This document shows, one piece after another, positions 1 to 11,579 of a stretch of 64,000 bases of DNA. Every line of letters begins with the position of its first letter. The stretch's first letter is position 1. Source of the DNA: Symsagittifera roscoffensis. Taxonomy: Eukaryota > Xenacoelomorpha > Acoela > Convolutidae. Both the position numbers and the translations under genes were made by a program. The stretch is from contig NW_026970869.1 of the NCBI RefSeq assembly GCF_963678635.1, positions 19,283 through 83,282 on the forward strand, in the 5' to 3' direction. Under the pieces are notes generated by a model. The model was not told the DNA's origin and searched no databases. It saw only the letters and a list, made by a program, of their open reading frames with translations.

Positions 1-323
1 TAGATTCGTGCAACTTCTTAGTCTAATACCGATCCTAATCTTACTCTTATACTATCTAGTCTCAGGTTGTTTAACTAGTCTCTGCTAGGCTCAATAGATC
101 TAGGGTATACTGGTTTATTGCGGCTGCTGAAGTGCTCGGGAGAGTCCAACTAATTTCTAAGTTAAATTCAAATCTCTCTGGTGCTGAAATTACAAGTAAC
201 TTCAGCACTTACAAATAAGTGGGTTGTTAGTTAGATGGATCATGATTGGTTAATATTAAATACTTTACATTGGTAAAATATCTAAATTATCCAATCATAA
301 AATGTAGTCTAGATCAGGTTCCA
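1..323 (-). repeat. LTR, truncated by the window edge
   Basis: This is a third copy of the LTR found complete at 12855-13232 and 17094-17470. It starts about 86 bases into the LTR (matching 12941 onwards) and ends at the same GGTTCCA terminus, at 323. The sequence after 323 is unrelated to the interior of the 12.9-17.5 kb element. It is therefore a solo LTR or the edge of another element lying mostly outside the window. Orientation is given as minus because the coding-like frames of the full element lie on that strand. Confidence 0.8.
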
Positions 324-702
324 TAATTATTAAGTGAAATTATGAGTGTTAAATGTAGTTGAAGAGCAATATTCAGAGCAAACGGCCATATTTTTTAAGC
401 AGGGGTGGATCTAAGATATAGGATACGAGGGCGAGGGGGAGGGGAGTTGAATTTTAAAAAAATCAACAATTTTGTTAAAAAAATTTTAGGTTGCCAAAAC
501 TGATTTTCCGGGCTGCCTTAAAGCACTGAAAAGGCCCTGTTTTCGCCAAATGTTCTGCGCCGCAGGCAAAATTTTGAAAAAAGAGGCCGAATAAACAACA
601 TGTTTTCAGGCATTTTTTGGAATTTTTTTGTCCAAATTTGTCCTTTTTCAATTCCAGTCGGTCTCAGACAACTGAATTTTGCACTGGACCTTAAACAACT
701 TC

Positions 703-1359
703 ATGGAAAGTAAAATTGGTATGTGCAACGATACCAATAAACCCATGAAAAATTGGACCAGCATTTCTCTTGAAAATAACCATAGAGGGAGCGGGAATTT
801 CCATGCTTTTGCAGAACTAAAAACAGTTCTTCCGATACAGTTCTTCATTTTCCAAGCTTTTGAAGAACTGAAGCAGTTCGGGTTTTTGAATAACAGAAAC
901 AGTCAAATCATTGCCTGGAGCCTGCCAAATTTTTGCTCAATTTCGGAAAACCGTCAATCAATGCCTTTAATTCAGCGTTCACACGTGCCATTATCAAAGG
1001 CTGCTTTTTCTAGCTTGGCTATTTTTTATAGATCTAACGAAAAACTGCGAATTCTAAATAAATTATTCCTTTTGCTGGTACTTATCCCCATATGTGACCT
1101 GAAGCTGGGATTCAAATGCCTGTACAATCAATTGGGCAAAAGTTCTTTAATCATTCCAATGTGGAATGTTTTGAAAAGATATGGTTTGGTCCAATGTCTC
1201 GCACAAAACGCCAACCAAACTCCTTCCCCACAGATCACTGGAGTCAGTTTGAGACGCGCGAGATCAAAAGCAAGAGATGAACAACTCGGTGGATGGTTGA
1301 CAACGTGCTTTCCAGTCAGCAATTGGCTATACGCACCCAACTATCCACAAACTCATTGA
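703..1359 (+). CDS. Unrecognised 218-aa open reading frame
   Basis: This is the longest uninterrupted frame outside the retroelements, about 218 codons from the ATG at 703; the frame is also open slightly upstream. I recognise no domain. The product has a hydrophobic stretch near its middle (residues about 120-135, rich in L, F and I) and a basic C-terminal part, with no obvious signal peptide. No splice-like borders, promoter or homologous copy is visible in the window. The opposite strand of 600-1340 also reads in coding-like pieces broken by stops, so this could be the antisense of a decayed gene or transposon. In DNA this AT-rich a 218-codon frame is unusual, which is the only reason to list it. 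Confidence 0.25.
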   Translation: MESKIGMCNDTNKPMKNWTSISLENNHRGSGNFHAFAELKTVLPIQFFIFQAFEELKQFGFLNNRNSQIIAWSLPNFCSISENRQSMPLIQRSHVPLSKAAFSSLAIFYRSNEKLRILNKLFLLLVLIPICDLKLGFKCLYNQLGKSSLIIPMWNVLKRYGLVQCLAQNANQTPSPQITGVSLRRARSKARDEQLGGWLTTCFPVSNWLYAPNYPQTH

Positions 1360-2272
1360 ATTTATTCAGCCCGAACAAAGTTTAGCTGAAAATAAGCTAG
1401 TGAGAACAAAATCCAGAGAAAAGGCATTAAAAACAGCGAAATACAAAAAAGCGCAGTTAGAATTGTCTGAGATATAAAAAAAAACTAACAGAACAATCGA
1501 ATTAGTAATATACTACAGGAACTAGCTTTTATCTTTGATTTCTGATTTCTTTAAATCTTTTTATGTTCCTTAAATTTTTAACTTTTTTATGATTGTTAGA
1601 AACTAAACAAATCATTGACACGAATCGTCGCTTGTAACGAATAGTCGCCTCTTAGAAAAATAAAAATTGTCGCCTGTTATGAATCATTGCTTGTAAGTCA
1701 AATTTGAGACCATTTAGCGCATATAAAGTCTGGTCAAAACGTCTGTTTAGAAATTCCGATGGATTAAGAGGACTTTTCAAAATTTGCTGTGAAGACCATT
1801 TAGAAAATGATTCATGGATTCGGTAGAATACTCGATAATCAAATCATTAACAATAGGAAAATAGTCAGACCAGAGAGTAATTGTCAAAACAATTCACATG
1901 TAGGGCGAAAGTGGCGGAGCCACGGTTCAGTGTTTAGCGGAATTTACAGAAAACTGCGCTTGACAAGGTTGAAACAAACAGAAAAGGATAACCAATAAAT
2001 TAAGAAGCTAGCAGAAACAAAGAATTTTGTAAGACGTTACCCCTTCTGCGGTTCATAGCAAAAAATAAACAATGTTGCAAAAGGCAAATACAAATAAAAT
2101 TACAATGTATAACTTCAGCCAAGTCAACAGAATTATAGATAATATGAATCACAAATTCCATCAGTTTTTAATTACTTGCCCAAATTTCATCCATCATCCA
2201 AAAAAAGTATTTTTGAATGTTTGTTTCTGCTAAAAGACAAATTCTGCTAAGAGTTGATAAATTTAAGCTGTG
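1360..2272. other. Stretch without a supported gene
   Basis: AT-rich sequence. I see no exon, RNA gene or named repeat. A short motif, AATCGTCGC / AATAGTCGC, recurs a few times around 1622-1690, but no array can be defined. Confidence 0.5.
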
Positions 2273-3429
2273 TACCCGCAGTGACAAAAACGGATAAAAC
2301 TCGATTATATACATAAAAAACTACAGATTAACTTATGTAGAAAATTGATTTATCTACAACCATTTTGCGGACGATATTCGATTCTATACAGATAGAATCT
2401 ATTTTTTTTTCCACCAAAACCAAAAATAAATGGTTTTTAGTGCCAAAACAATCGATTCTTCTATACTCCATAAAGCCTGTATATAGTTTGTAGGTAATCT
2501 GCATATAGTCAGTATACAATCTCTATACATTGAAACCTGTGTATAATCTGTATATAATCTATAGATAAGCTGTTGATGATAATCTGTACATATTTTGTAT
2601 ACAGTCTGTATGAACTTATTAAATTGCCTAAAAACCATATAGGTCGCAACAATTTCAGTTTTGGCCATTCATAATTTATATTAATAAATTTTTCACAAAT
2701 TTAACAAAACTTTGTTATCAGGAAAATTTTCCTCATTATTAGAGCGAGCTGAACTCACTTGAGAGAATTTGTTTACCGCAAACTTCAAGTTGTAAGAGGC
2801 TCACCAAAGGTTTTGCAATCTAAGGGTACCCGCGTTGATAAAAGTAAATTTGTGCAAATATTTTTCAATTGCCAACTAAAAGATCAACCTTCTCAGCCCA
2901 GTTTTGCTAGAAAAACATCAATAAAAAATTAGAAAGTTCAACATAAAGCAATTAGTTTTTGCAGCAACCCATTCAGAAATTTTTTTTTTTTCAAAGCAAG
3001 CTTCGGAAAGAAAAATTCAATGAAAAGCCTGCATTATAAAATAATTTCAATACAATCTGATCATCTTATTGGCGACAGTATTGAGAAAATCAGTATATAG
3101 TTTGTATATTGTCTGAATAAAATCAGCATATTATCTGATAATGTTTAGATAATCTGAAGTTAATCTTATAGATAATCTCTAGATAATCTGTATACAATAT
3201 GTATATAGTATGCAGGAAATTTGATACAGAAAAACAGTTTTAGAGTGTTTTGGTACTGATTGTTTAATGAAGATATACAGTATGAAATTTTTGCAAAATA
3301 AAATTCATTATAATCGATTAATAAAACTACATAATTGAAGTTTCTCTATTTTAAATTACAACGTGCATTAAATTTGTATATTTTCCCGTACACAATCGAT
3401 TTTTGTTCACTTTTGTCACCTCGGGTATC
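2273..3429. mobile_element. TIR element with TA ends and TATAATCTG-type subrepeats
   Basis: The ends are inverted: the left reads TA-CCCGCAGTGACAAAA, and the reverse complement of the right reads TA-CCCGAGGTGACAAAA. Imperfect similarity continues for about 35 bases to an ATCGATT-type block. The flanking TA on both sides fits the TA target duplication of Tc1/mariner-like elements. The interior lacks coding capacity. It carries two clusters (about 2330-2640 and 3085-3215) of degenerate repeats built from GTATATAATCTG-like words. A second copy, interrupted by three other transposons, lies at about 24300-27226, so the element is dispersed. It is a non-autonomous (MITE-like) element; assignment to Tc1/mariner rests on TA alone. 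Confidence 0.6.
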
Positions 3430-4168
3430 ACAACTTTGCAAAGACTTCTATTGAGAATTGAAAGAAAAAATTTTATCCAGAGAGGTTAAAGACAGAAGAT
3501 AATCGCTTAAATCAAGAGGTTTTCTTGCTACTGATAGTGGCTAACTAACCTCTACCGCGACCGTATATCATTTCAATTTTCAAGAAAGATTAAAAAGGTT
3601 GCTAATACAACTCTTAATCCAGTTGCACTTTTAAAGCCCCTTAATTACGATATAGTTACGAAATTTGAAAACTGATCTTAAATCCTTCATAAAAATGTTC
3701 CTAATAATCGCCTGATGCAAATGATTGTCTCCTGTGCATCGCAGCTTTAACATGGCCAATTGATCACCTCACGAACTTATTTCAAAAAGTTTCACAAGAA
3801 TTGCTCATAATTCCATTTTTCTTCTTTATCTGGCTTATTCAAAATTTTTTGGAATAAGTTTGCTTATATTTAAGGAAACTAACACACTTTGGAAAGTAAT
3901 AACAAGTTTTATTGATTTTCAAGGTGATCTTTGGATGACAACTGTACATTTTTTCTGATTAAAGATCGATGATCAAAGTTACAGCTCTGATAGATTTGTT
4001 GAGAGCACGTATACAATTTTCACATTTTGGAAATACAGATTCATTTCATAAATCAATCATCAATGGATTGAAACAGAAATTAAAAAAGTAGGACAGAGGA
4101 ATTTTAACAAAGAAAAACAATAAAAAAGTGATTATTTTGACAAACAAAAGTGTATAAACAAAATGAAA
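3430..4168. other. Stretch without a supported gene
   Basis: AT-rich sequence between two transposable elements. No exon signature, RNA gene or clear repeat was seen. Confidence 0.5.
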
Positions 4169-4722
4169 CAAGGATAGCCGATTACTGTGCAGTTTTTTCT
4201 GCATGTTATGATAAAAAATCTGAACGAAAAAGTGGAATTTAGGCATATTTGAGAGTCATAGTAAAATAAGTCAATTGGAAAACAGTTTTTGAAGAGACAA
4301 AAAAACTAGAAAAACGAAAAAAAAATCAATTTTTTTCTCAAATTTTGCAATATTTTTTTGAATTTTCAAGTTCTTTATGCCCAAAAATGCGCTGAAAAAG
4401 CTGCAGTAACTATCTTTACTTGAATAAAACTAAGCTTTCAAGGCTGAAATTCAGCCTAAATAAGCTATTATAAGCGTATACGGTCAACTTATTAGCTCGA
4501 AATTGAACCAAAAATTTTACACCGTTTTTTTTCTACGCGGGGAAAAAACGTATGGAAATTTTAGGTGTGGTTTGAATCACGACTGCAAGGGTTTCAACAT
4601 GTTGTATCGCTCAATACAGTCCAATGATTATTTGTGGTACCTGATTTTGCGTCGAAAACAAAAAGAAAAAAATAAAATACATCCAAATAGAAAGTTCCTC
4701 CCCATTTTCAGTGGTCGGAACA
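4169..4722 (-). mobile_element. Family-2 non-autonomous rolling-circle-like element
   Basis: Read on the minus strand it starts at 4722 with TGTTCCGACC and ends at 4169 with ...TATCCTTG. Near its 3' end lies a CTGTGC-rich hairpin region, partly altered in this copy. The same layout is seen at 55128-55668 and 43833-44283. It has no coding capacity; the 95-residue frame across it is incidental. See the family-1 entries for the reasoning on Helentron-like ends. Confidence 0.6.
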
Positions 4723-5539
4723 ATAAAATATTTACCGATTGTTTTAGAATCCTTCGCGGCTTCTCTCAAAACTTTCAAAACCACTGCTGATAGTTTGATG
4801 TTGAGTGTAGTATATGACTTCCCGGCTTGACATCGATACCAAAAATGCCTATGATACGAATTTAAATAATGGAGTCTATAGAAAAATGGTGACCATATGT
4901 TTACCAGAAATTAATTGATAAACATTTTGTTTTATAAACTTTTTAAATTAATTTGTGGCAGTTTTTGTTACAAGTCATAGTATATTTGTTTTTAAAGTAT
5001 ATTTGCTTTGATAGAATTTGCTTTTAAACTCAAATTAAAATTTAGTTTAAAAAAGTGTGCGAGCAATGTTTGATAATTTTGTAAGGTTAGTGTGTTTTTC
5101 GTTTTATACGCAATAATAAATCTAAATTGGTTAAAAGAACAAAACACTTTTCTCGACAACTGAACATTTTCAAAGTAGTAATTTTCTAGCAAAGAGAAAA
5201 AGTTATGCTCTTTAAAAACAAATATGTTTGAAAATCAAAATTTACGTAGAAGCAAAGCTTCGCTTCGCATGTAATTGCGAGATCACGAAAAAAAGCAGCT
5301 ATATAAAGTGCACTAATAAAAATTAGAATTAAGCCTCGACATAGCAAAAATTTGTCAACTTTGAAGCTTCACCTAGAGACTAGGAGTCTCACACACTTAC
5401 TCGTGCCTAGTTTAATGCAAAAAATGGTTAAAATTATTTAGAACTTGGCCGCTCAGATCACTACAAGCGATGTTCCAGGCTCGGTGTGACTTACCTCGCT
5501 TGACCTAAATTAAGCGTTCAGCTAAATCAAGCTTTCTGC
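4723..5539. other. Stretch without a supported gene
   Basis: AT-rich sequence, with a small self-complementary AAGC/GCTT-rich spot near 5255. Nothing I can annotate as a gene. Confidence 0.5.
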
Positions 5540-5559
5540 GACAACAAGTAGTCATTGTA

Positions 5560-6269
5560 ATTTCAGTATTGTTTGGGGCGAATCAACAAGGACATACCGA
5601 TTCAACACTGGGTTTAATGGCTAAGCGGATATGCCGTCCAAGTTTCAAAAGGCAGTGGATTGTACTTTACAAGGTATCCCAGGAATTATTTGCTATCTAG
5701 ATGGCATCCTCGTGGTCTCAAAAGGTACATTGACAGAGCACAACGAAGTAGTACAAAAGGTGCTCTCCCGTTTCGGCGAAGAAGGTTTTGCCTTGAAACT
5801 TCCAAAGTGTGAATTCGCGGTTAATAAACTTGAATGGCTGGGGTTTGATATTCACTCGAAAGGTTACTCCCCGAATTTTTCAAAAAACGACGTTATCAAG
5901 AGTTTTGCCTCCACCAAGACTTTAGGAGAGTTACATTCCTTCATGGGTACCCTTAATCACAAAACTTGTGCCAAAACTTTATGCCAGGTCTTCTCATTCT
6001 TGCGAGCGAATTCCGAGAGTCTTCAAACCTCTGCAATAATAGGAAATTTATCTGGAAAGCTACTCAAGAATTTGCATTATAGGGAATCTGGGGCCTCATT
6101 GCAGAAATCACTGACCTGCCATTATGACCCTGCCAAGAATACGCGAGTAAATTTTGACGCTAGTCACAGTGGATTTGGTGTGTGTCTCGAACAAGAAACA
6201 GATACAAGTTTGTGGGTTCTATTTCGTTCGCTTCTCGATCGATTTCTTAAATCCGCTGAACTTAACTAA
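5560..6269 (+). pseudogene. pol: Ty3/gypsy reverse transcriptase and start of RNase H, degenerate
   Basis: From the ATG at 5631 the frame reads RT palm: PSKFQKAVD, then the catalytic block written CYLDGILVVS, then the LPKCEFAV and LEWLGFDIHSKGYSP motifs of Ty3/gypsy RT. The conserved YxDD box is YLDG here, so the second catalytic aspartate is lost. After about residue 105 the RT connection domain (LHSFMGTLNH) is shortened or shifted. An RNase H start (NFDASHSGFGVCLEQ) follows near 6150, then the frame breaks at 6269. Upstream RT sequence (5540-5630) is present only in broken frames. This is an inactive remnant; the family assignment is firm. Confidence 0.85.
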
Positions 6270-6821
6270 AGTACGAATGAACTCGAATTAACAGCGGTGG
6301 TCTGGGCAAAAGAACTTTTCCGTACCTACCTACTTGGCAATAGATTCGATTTACTCACAGACCACAAGGCCATAATTTCGGCCCTGAAAGATTATAAAGA
6401 AAATAAACCGTATAGATCCCGTTTAACACGTTGGGTGGATCAATTACTGCCGTTCGACTACGACATTAGGCAAGTACCCGGCGCTGCTTTAGGTATGGCC
6501 GACTATTTGTCTCGAAATTCTACATTCGAAGCACCTCCCATTTCAGTGTATGATGACTTGTTTGTAATAAAACCATTGAAAAATCCACGTAAGTATGCAA
6601 TTACATACGAGCCAACGCCGCGTTGTCTTCCGGTCCCGCTAAAGCGACGTAAGTCTCAAGAATTTGCATTAGAGAAAATCTTGGGCCTCATTGCAGAAAT
6701 AATGACGAATTTGCTAAGCCAATCAGTTCACGAGGGTGGTATCGCAGATCCACGAAGAAAGTATCACCGTCAAATCTCGTCCAATCAAATTCGCCTGCAA
6801 CCTGCAGTCAGATGTCGCTAG
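6270..6821 (+). pseudogene. pol: Ty3/gypsy RNase H, C-terminal part, and linker
   Basis: Continues the preceding module after a frame break. The ELELTAVVWAKELFRTYL block holds the catalytic glutamate and LLTDHKAIISAL holds a catalytic aspartate. The typical closing phrase DYDIRQVPGAA...ADYLSRN follows at about 6450-6520. The rest is a weakly conserved linker with a stop at 6819. Downstream, 6822-7290 does not read like pol in any frame I checked and may be an insertion or heavily diverged linker. Confidence 0.8.
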
Positions 6822-7290
6822 GGTGCGAACAAATATGGTGGCGACCATGTGACGAAATCTGCCAGGGGGCCGCGAGAGGGCTTCGGCCTTTTGTCGCAAA
6901 AATATATCCAATCAGAATTGAGACTGATTTTACGTCAATTGCCGCTGAGGAGGCGTGTATTTTGACGGAAATTTTCGTCCGTTCAAATTCTAACTCAATG
7001 TCAAGGCATTGGCCGCAGGAGGGTCGCAAGAAAAAGTCGGGTCGTATTAGCCAATAAAAAAAACGCAATAAAAGTCATCAAGCCGGCAGAGGGCGACCGA
7101 TCGTGGGATTTTGTTTTCGGCCAATCAAAATCAAGTTTGCAAAATGCAGCAACTCATGATTATTTCCAATAGTTTCTGAATCAATTTCACATTCTTATTC
7201 ACTCAAATACAGTTGACTATTCAAATTTCAACATGACCTCCCTTTTGAGTGTTCGGTCTAACTAGACAATAGGACGGTCCGAGAAAACTT

Positions 7291-8602
7291 ATTAGACTTC
7301 GTGGAAAACTTTCCGCAAGGCCCAAATGAAAGCACACTTGCACCTAAGATAGTTGAAATGACCTCAGCGAACCCTGTACGTTCCCGACCACTCGTAAGAT
7401 TCAACCTGCTCTATTCTCCCAGAAGCCAAGCAAGGAGGAATCGATCGGGACCTCCCAGAATTTCGCTTCAATCGATCGCGATATTCATCGAAAAGTGCCA
7501 ACAAATACGACTCTCTAATCGTGCCCGTCAGGTCAGTTCCCGTCACTGAGTGGAATCAAGACGAAACCATTTGTTTCGCAGGAGAAGAGGGAAATCGTGG
7601 GGTTACCCAGTCTGTTTGACGTTGGACTGTTAGCGGAGTTAGCTGACAACGATCGGGCCGGTGACGTGAGCAATTCTTGACAACGATGTCCAAACTTTTT
7701 CAAAACAAGGTCAATACATCGCCTAGTTCTGGCCAGTAGCGTCGGTGGTCGACATCTGCATCCTCATTGACAACAAGCTGGCGATCCCGGTTAAACTGCA
7801 TGCGGCAATCTTGATGCATTTACCCCGATCTCACACTGGAAAACAGGCCATGTTCGAGGCGGCTGAGTACATATGGTGGCCCTACCTGAGTCGGTAGATA
7901 GTCGAAAAGTGTCAAATGTGCATGGAATGCACGACGTTTTGTAAGAATCTTGAGTCGTCTAAAACTGCAAATACTCACACTTCCGACTATTTCCTCCCCT
8001 AAGGATGGTTACAATTAGATTTTGCGGGCCCGCTATCCGGCGAAAAGGGGGAGAAAGTTCTTCTCACAAAAACACCGGTTGTAAAAAGATAGTTAAATTT
8101 ACTCGAAGCATACACACGTATGAACGGCATACCGAGAACTAGTCGCAAGGACCACGGCTCTGGGTTTAAAAGTGCTGTACTAAAAGATTTTTGCAATAAT
8201 TTGGGGACCAAACATGTCTTCTGCCCAGTCGGGTATCATCGTGTATGCGGCTTAGTGGAACGGACAATTCAAACGATAAAACGTAAGCTGGGTACCGAAG
8301 CGTTGAGTCGACATTACAAAGGTCTTAATTGCGTTCTACATACAATTTTTGATGATATCAGAAAATCCAAATATGCAACTCTTAATAAATCACCATTTGA
8401 GATACAAATTGGCCGAAAACCCAGAACCGAACTTTCTTTGGCCAGTGATACAATTCTTGAAAATAATTCAGATCAGAGTACCCTCGCAAGGAGCCTCCTG
8501 ATACCGGAAGACAGACACAGTCTTGACTACAGCCGTGATAGAGCAAAGGTGGTGAAAACTGGTTCAAACAGCCCAGATATGTCCCGCGATTCGAGTAAGT
8601 AG
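7291..8602 (+). pseudogene. pol: Ty3/gypsy integrase, degenerate
   Basis: The HHCC zinc-binding domain is legible near 7800-7940 (HAAILMHLPRSHTG, then EKCQMCMEC). The first catalytic aspartate sits in LQLDFAGPLSG near 8010, the second in KDHGSGFKS near 8150, and the glutamate in CGLVERTIQTIKRKL near 8255-8290. Stops interrupt it near 7895, 8000 and 8090. The D-to-D spacing is shorter than usual, suggesting a small internal deletion. The open frame from 8120 to 8602 carries the second half of the core and the following domain. The region 7291-7790 holds linker-like sequence with low confidence. Confidence 0.8.
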
Positions 8603-8697
8603 TACCCAGCCAAAAGCATGCCGACAAAAACAAAAAAAAACTCGAAGACCTCGGACAAGTCGCTAACAGGTAGAGTCAGTCGAAGCGGAACATCAAT

Positions 8698-9640
8698 GTG
8701 GAGACGGAACAAGAATTGATGCTCGAACTCGGTGCCAGAAACAATGAAATGGCCAATTCCTTTACAAAAGGTCTCAGTCAGGATACCCTGAGATATTATG
8801 ACCGTATAGCCGATGCCACCAGCACCGAGTCCTCAATCTCGCCAGGCCCGTCGCCTCCAAGGCTTACTACTTCAAGTAAATTAGAATCTCTGTTGTTGTA
8901 TAATTCTAACAGCGTGAAAATTTTCAGAAAGTTTTTATAGAAAGTCTGAAAACCTCTTTGTAGATTTGTAAAATTTAAGATAGTTTGCGTCACAAACAAT
9001 ACTTTTTTCACGGACACTGGAAAAGTGTTTTGCAAAAATCATAAATCCTAAAACGAAACTTTAACTTTCGTGAAGTCTTAGCTAAAAGTACCGCGGCATC
9101 CAAACAAGGAGTCCGGGCCGGCCAGAGCTTACCAAAAAGCTTATGAAAATTCGCGCCAAAAATCTCAGCTTCGTTCCGAAGTGTCCCATCTCGATAGTGC
9201 CAGCTTCAAAAAGGCAAAAAGCGGAACCCCCGTGGTTTTCCTGTCAGACTTCGACACTCAGATGCAGTCAAACAGGCAAACTCACCAACGCGGTCTACCA
9301 GAAATATGTCGACTCCCAGTCGGGCAGTGAGGGCCAGTTCAGCTCCTCACTAATCACTCGTGGCACTAGATATCATGCAAACGCTTTCGACACCATTGTA
9401 CTCGCCATTGCTTTCAGAATCGCCTATGGTGGTGCTTAATGTGTCCAAAGCTCTGTCACCACTCTGCCAGCGACCGAACCCTCAGGACCGAAAACGCCGT
9501 CACTCATATCCCCGTACACAATCACGGAAACATCCTGCACTTCATCATCCACTCCGGTCCCTGCACTCGTTCCTCCCAGTGAAGAGAAATCCACTTCTTT
9601 AGTCACCTTTCCTAGACCCGAGCCTACACAACCCCAATGA
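8698..9640 (+). pseudogene. Ty3/gypsy C-terminal pol tail, fragments
   Basis: Several overlapping short frames, richer in GC than their surroundings, follow the integrase in the same orientation. One is rich in Ser, Thr and Pro (about 9450-9640, ending near 9638), like the S/T/P-rich tail after the integrase in the 45-53 kb element. I infer it is the decayed C-terminal region of the same retroelement; no catalytic motif is present. An alternative is that part of it belongs to an unrelated exon on either strand. Confidence 0.4.
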
Positions 9641-10615
9641 AAACAATTTACAGACGTCATGCTCCTCATACTCCTCAAGGCCGAAATAGGAAGGCTCCGG
9701 CCAGGTACGGTAGCCCCGTTCGCCATTCAGTTTGGGATGTGAAAGAAAATGTGATTTCAGTTTAGGATGTTCACCAGTGCCCTCTACAGATGCTGCCACC
9801 TCTACAATTACCCCAAAGCGCCAATTCATTCGGAAAAACATTGAAAGCTTAGCACAGCCAGGCTCGTTGCAACAAAGGCAGTACCCGATGGGCATCGTGT
9901 TCAAAGAATGATTCAATTTAGTGCAAGCCGTCAAAAACTTTCCCGCCTTAAAACTCTGTACAAACTTTCCAGTATCTTAATTTTTTTTGAGTCGTTAAAT
10001 CAATTTATGCTGCCTTTTGCCTCTATTCATCCCCACCCAGGTGGTGGTACTTCATTTTGTTGTTATTCTTTTGAAAAAACTTTACTTTGCAAGTTTTTTG
10101 TGCCCCCGGGTATGTCATGCCACGCATCCACAATGTTTTTACGCTGCATCCTTTGTTGCAGTTTCTGCAGTGGCGCCACTTGGGCTAAGCTACCTGACAT
10201 ACGGTGCTATAGAAAAATCATCTGTCTGTATATCGGCTGACGAATCAGAACTTATTCTTTTGTTGCGTTAGTCTTAATAACAAACTTTATCCGCTACTTT
10301 CGTCCTTTAAAAACTTTATGAAGTTAGAGTAAATTCAGATGTTCGGATATTATATACTCTTCTATTCAGGTACTCATAATAGATGTACGTTACCTAATTA
10401 TAAAAAAAATACACTTCACGTTTTACCACTGTGTTCGGTAAATGTCATCATCCCATTCCAAAGTGACTTATTTAATTGAATTTTTTTTATCGACCTATCT
10501 TGCAAATAGGCGTACAAAGTGCCCTATTGTATTCACATTCTCATATGCCTTATAATACGAAACAAATAATTAAGCTTTGGGCTTTACTTGAAGGTCCCTG
10601 TTGCATTAGACTCAC
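9641..10615. other. 3' flank or intron of the receptor gene; no TM7 exon found
   Basis: The receptor's next exon (ECL3-TM7 with an NPxxY-like motif) should lie downstream on the minus strand. I looked for it here in all minus frames and did not find it. Frames at 9934-9599 contain short phrases but no hydrophobic TM7 followed by NPxxY. Confidence 0.4.
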
Positions 10616-10770
10616 CCATTTGAGTTTCATGCCTTTAGCCAGAAGTACTTCTGTGACGTAATAGGGGGTAATGGTTGCAATGAAGAGGATAGTCACAGTG
10701 GCTGTCATCAGCAACATCCGGTTGCGGGCACGGGCCATGGCATTACTGGAGCGACAGTGGTGTCTGAGGC
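10616..10770 (-). CDS. GPCR exon: end of ICL3, TM6 and start of ECL3
   Basis: The minus-strand exon is bounded by a TCTTTTCAG acceptor (exon starts 10770) and a GTGAGT donor (exon ends 10616). It has 155 bases: two finish a split codon, then 51 codons. It encodes an ICL3 end (LRHHCRSSNAMARARNRM), then TM6, TILFIATITPYYVTEVLLA, and the beginning of ECL3 ending in KLKW. P6.50 and the TPYYV wording are typical of GnRH/AKH/vasopressin-type receptors. At the position of the toggle tryptophan W6.48 there is isoleucine, and C6.47 is threonine. Phase matches the preceding ICL3 exon exactly. It is a class A receptor, so it would sit in the plasma membrane and signal through G proteins. The ligand is not determinable. 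Confidence 0.85.
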
Positions 10771-11579
10771 CTGAAAAGATACAAGCGTCCTCTTACCCTC
10801 AGTGCTAATTAGTCTATATACTGCCTATAAAATGCCCTTCAACTATCCAAATTGCAAAGACTGGGCTTTGTTACTACTGAATTAGAATCTAAACGTATGA
10901 TTGACCATTTAACTTGTCCTGTTTTATCCTTAGGGACGTCAGTTGCGATAACCGGATGCATATGGGAAAAACTATTTCTAGATTTGTACAATATGCTACT
11001 GAGCTGAACATACAAAGATGACACGAGGACAACATCATTTCTTGTAATTTGTTTTGGCAAAGATGAAACTCGATTTAAACAGCCGACCAGCAAAATATCT
11101 TGGCAAACACAATAAATCTACTCATATATGAGACCAAGTTGACATCCTGCCCTCCACACCCCCCGACCCCTTTCCCAAATCCGTTTAGGGGAGAGGTGAG
11201 AGGATGTTAATTTGGTTCTGAGTTCGAATTTTCAGCCAATCAGAATAGAGCATTTTACATGCAGCGCTAAATAGATTTAAATGAAAATGAACTGTGAGAT
11301 AGAGGATCTTAATTAGGTCTATTTGGGGTGGTGGATGTTAACTTGATCCGGCCTTCTTTTGAAAAAGTACAAAAGTTAAAATTCATGCCAATAAACGTTT
11401 CAGGCAACTTTAATTTTTTACATTGAGTTATTTCGTTTCAGACCAAAGCCACCAAATAGCAGCTAATCCGCATTATGGCACTGAAACTGTTCAAAATTTA
11501 TTGTTTCTTTCGATTTGGCCGATCCATAGTTTAATGGTAAGAAGGAGAGCAAATTTCAATTAACCGCTTGGTTGGATAC
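10771..11579 (-). other. Receptor intron, 809 bp
   Basis: Starts with GTATCC after 11580 and ends with TTTTCAG before 10770. It contains a C-rich/polypurine patch near 11150-11180. No repeats of the large families lie inside. Confidence 0.7.

Larger units (their letters stand above)
5540..9640 (+). mobile_element. Decayed Ty3/gypsy retrotransposon (pol only)
   Basis: A continuous run of Ty3/gypsy pol modules in the expected order: reverse transcriptase fingers/palm, RNase H, linker, integrase, and an S/T/P-rich C-terminal tail. All are on the plus strand and broken by stops and frameshifts. No gag, protease or flanking LTR pair could be found, so the copy is truncated at the 5' end or its LTRs have diverged. 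It lies 3' of the last visible receptor exon, in the opposite orientation. It appears to be from the same broad lineage as the element at 45126-53029, judging by similar integrase and RNase H wording. Confidence 0.85.

Noticed and set aside
9599-9934. Possible TM7/C-terminal exon of the receptor on the minus strand
   Set aside because: It contains phrases such as SLNTMPIGYCLC but no hydrophobic helix with NPxxY and no matching splice phase that I could define.
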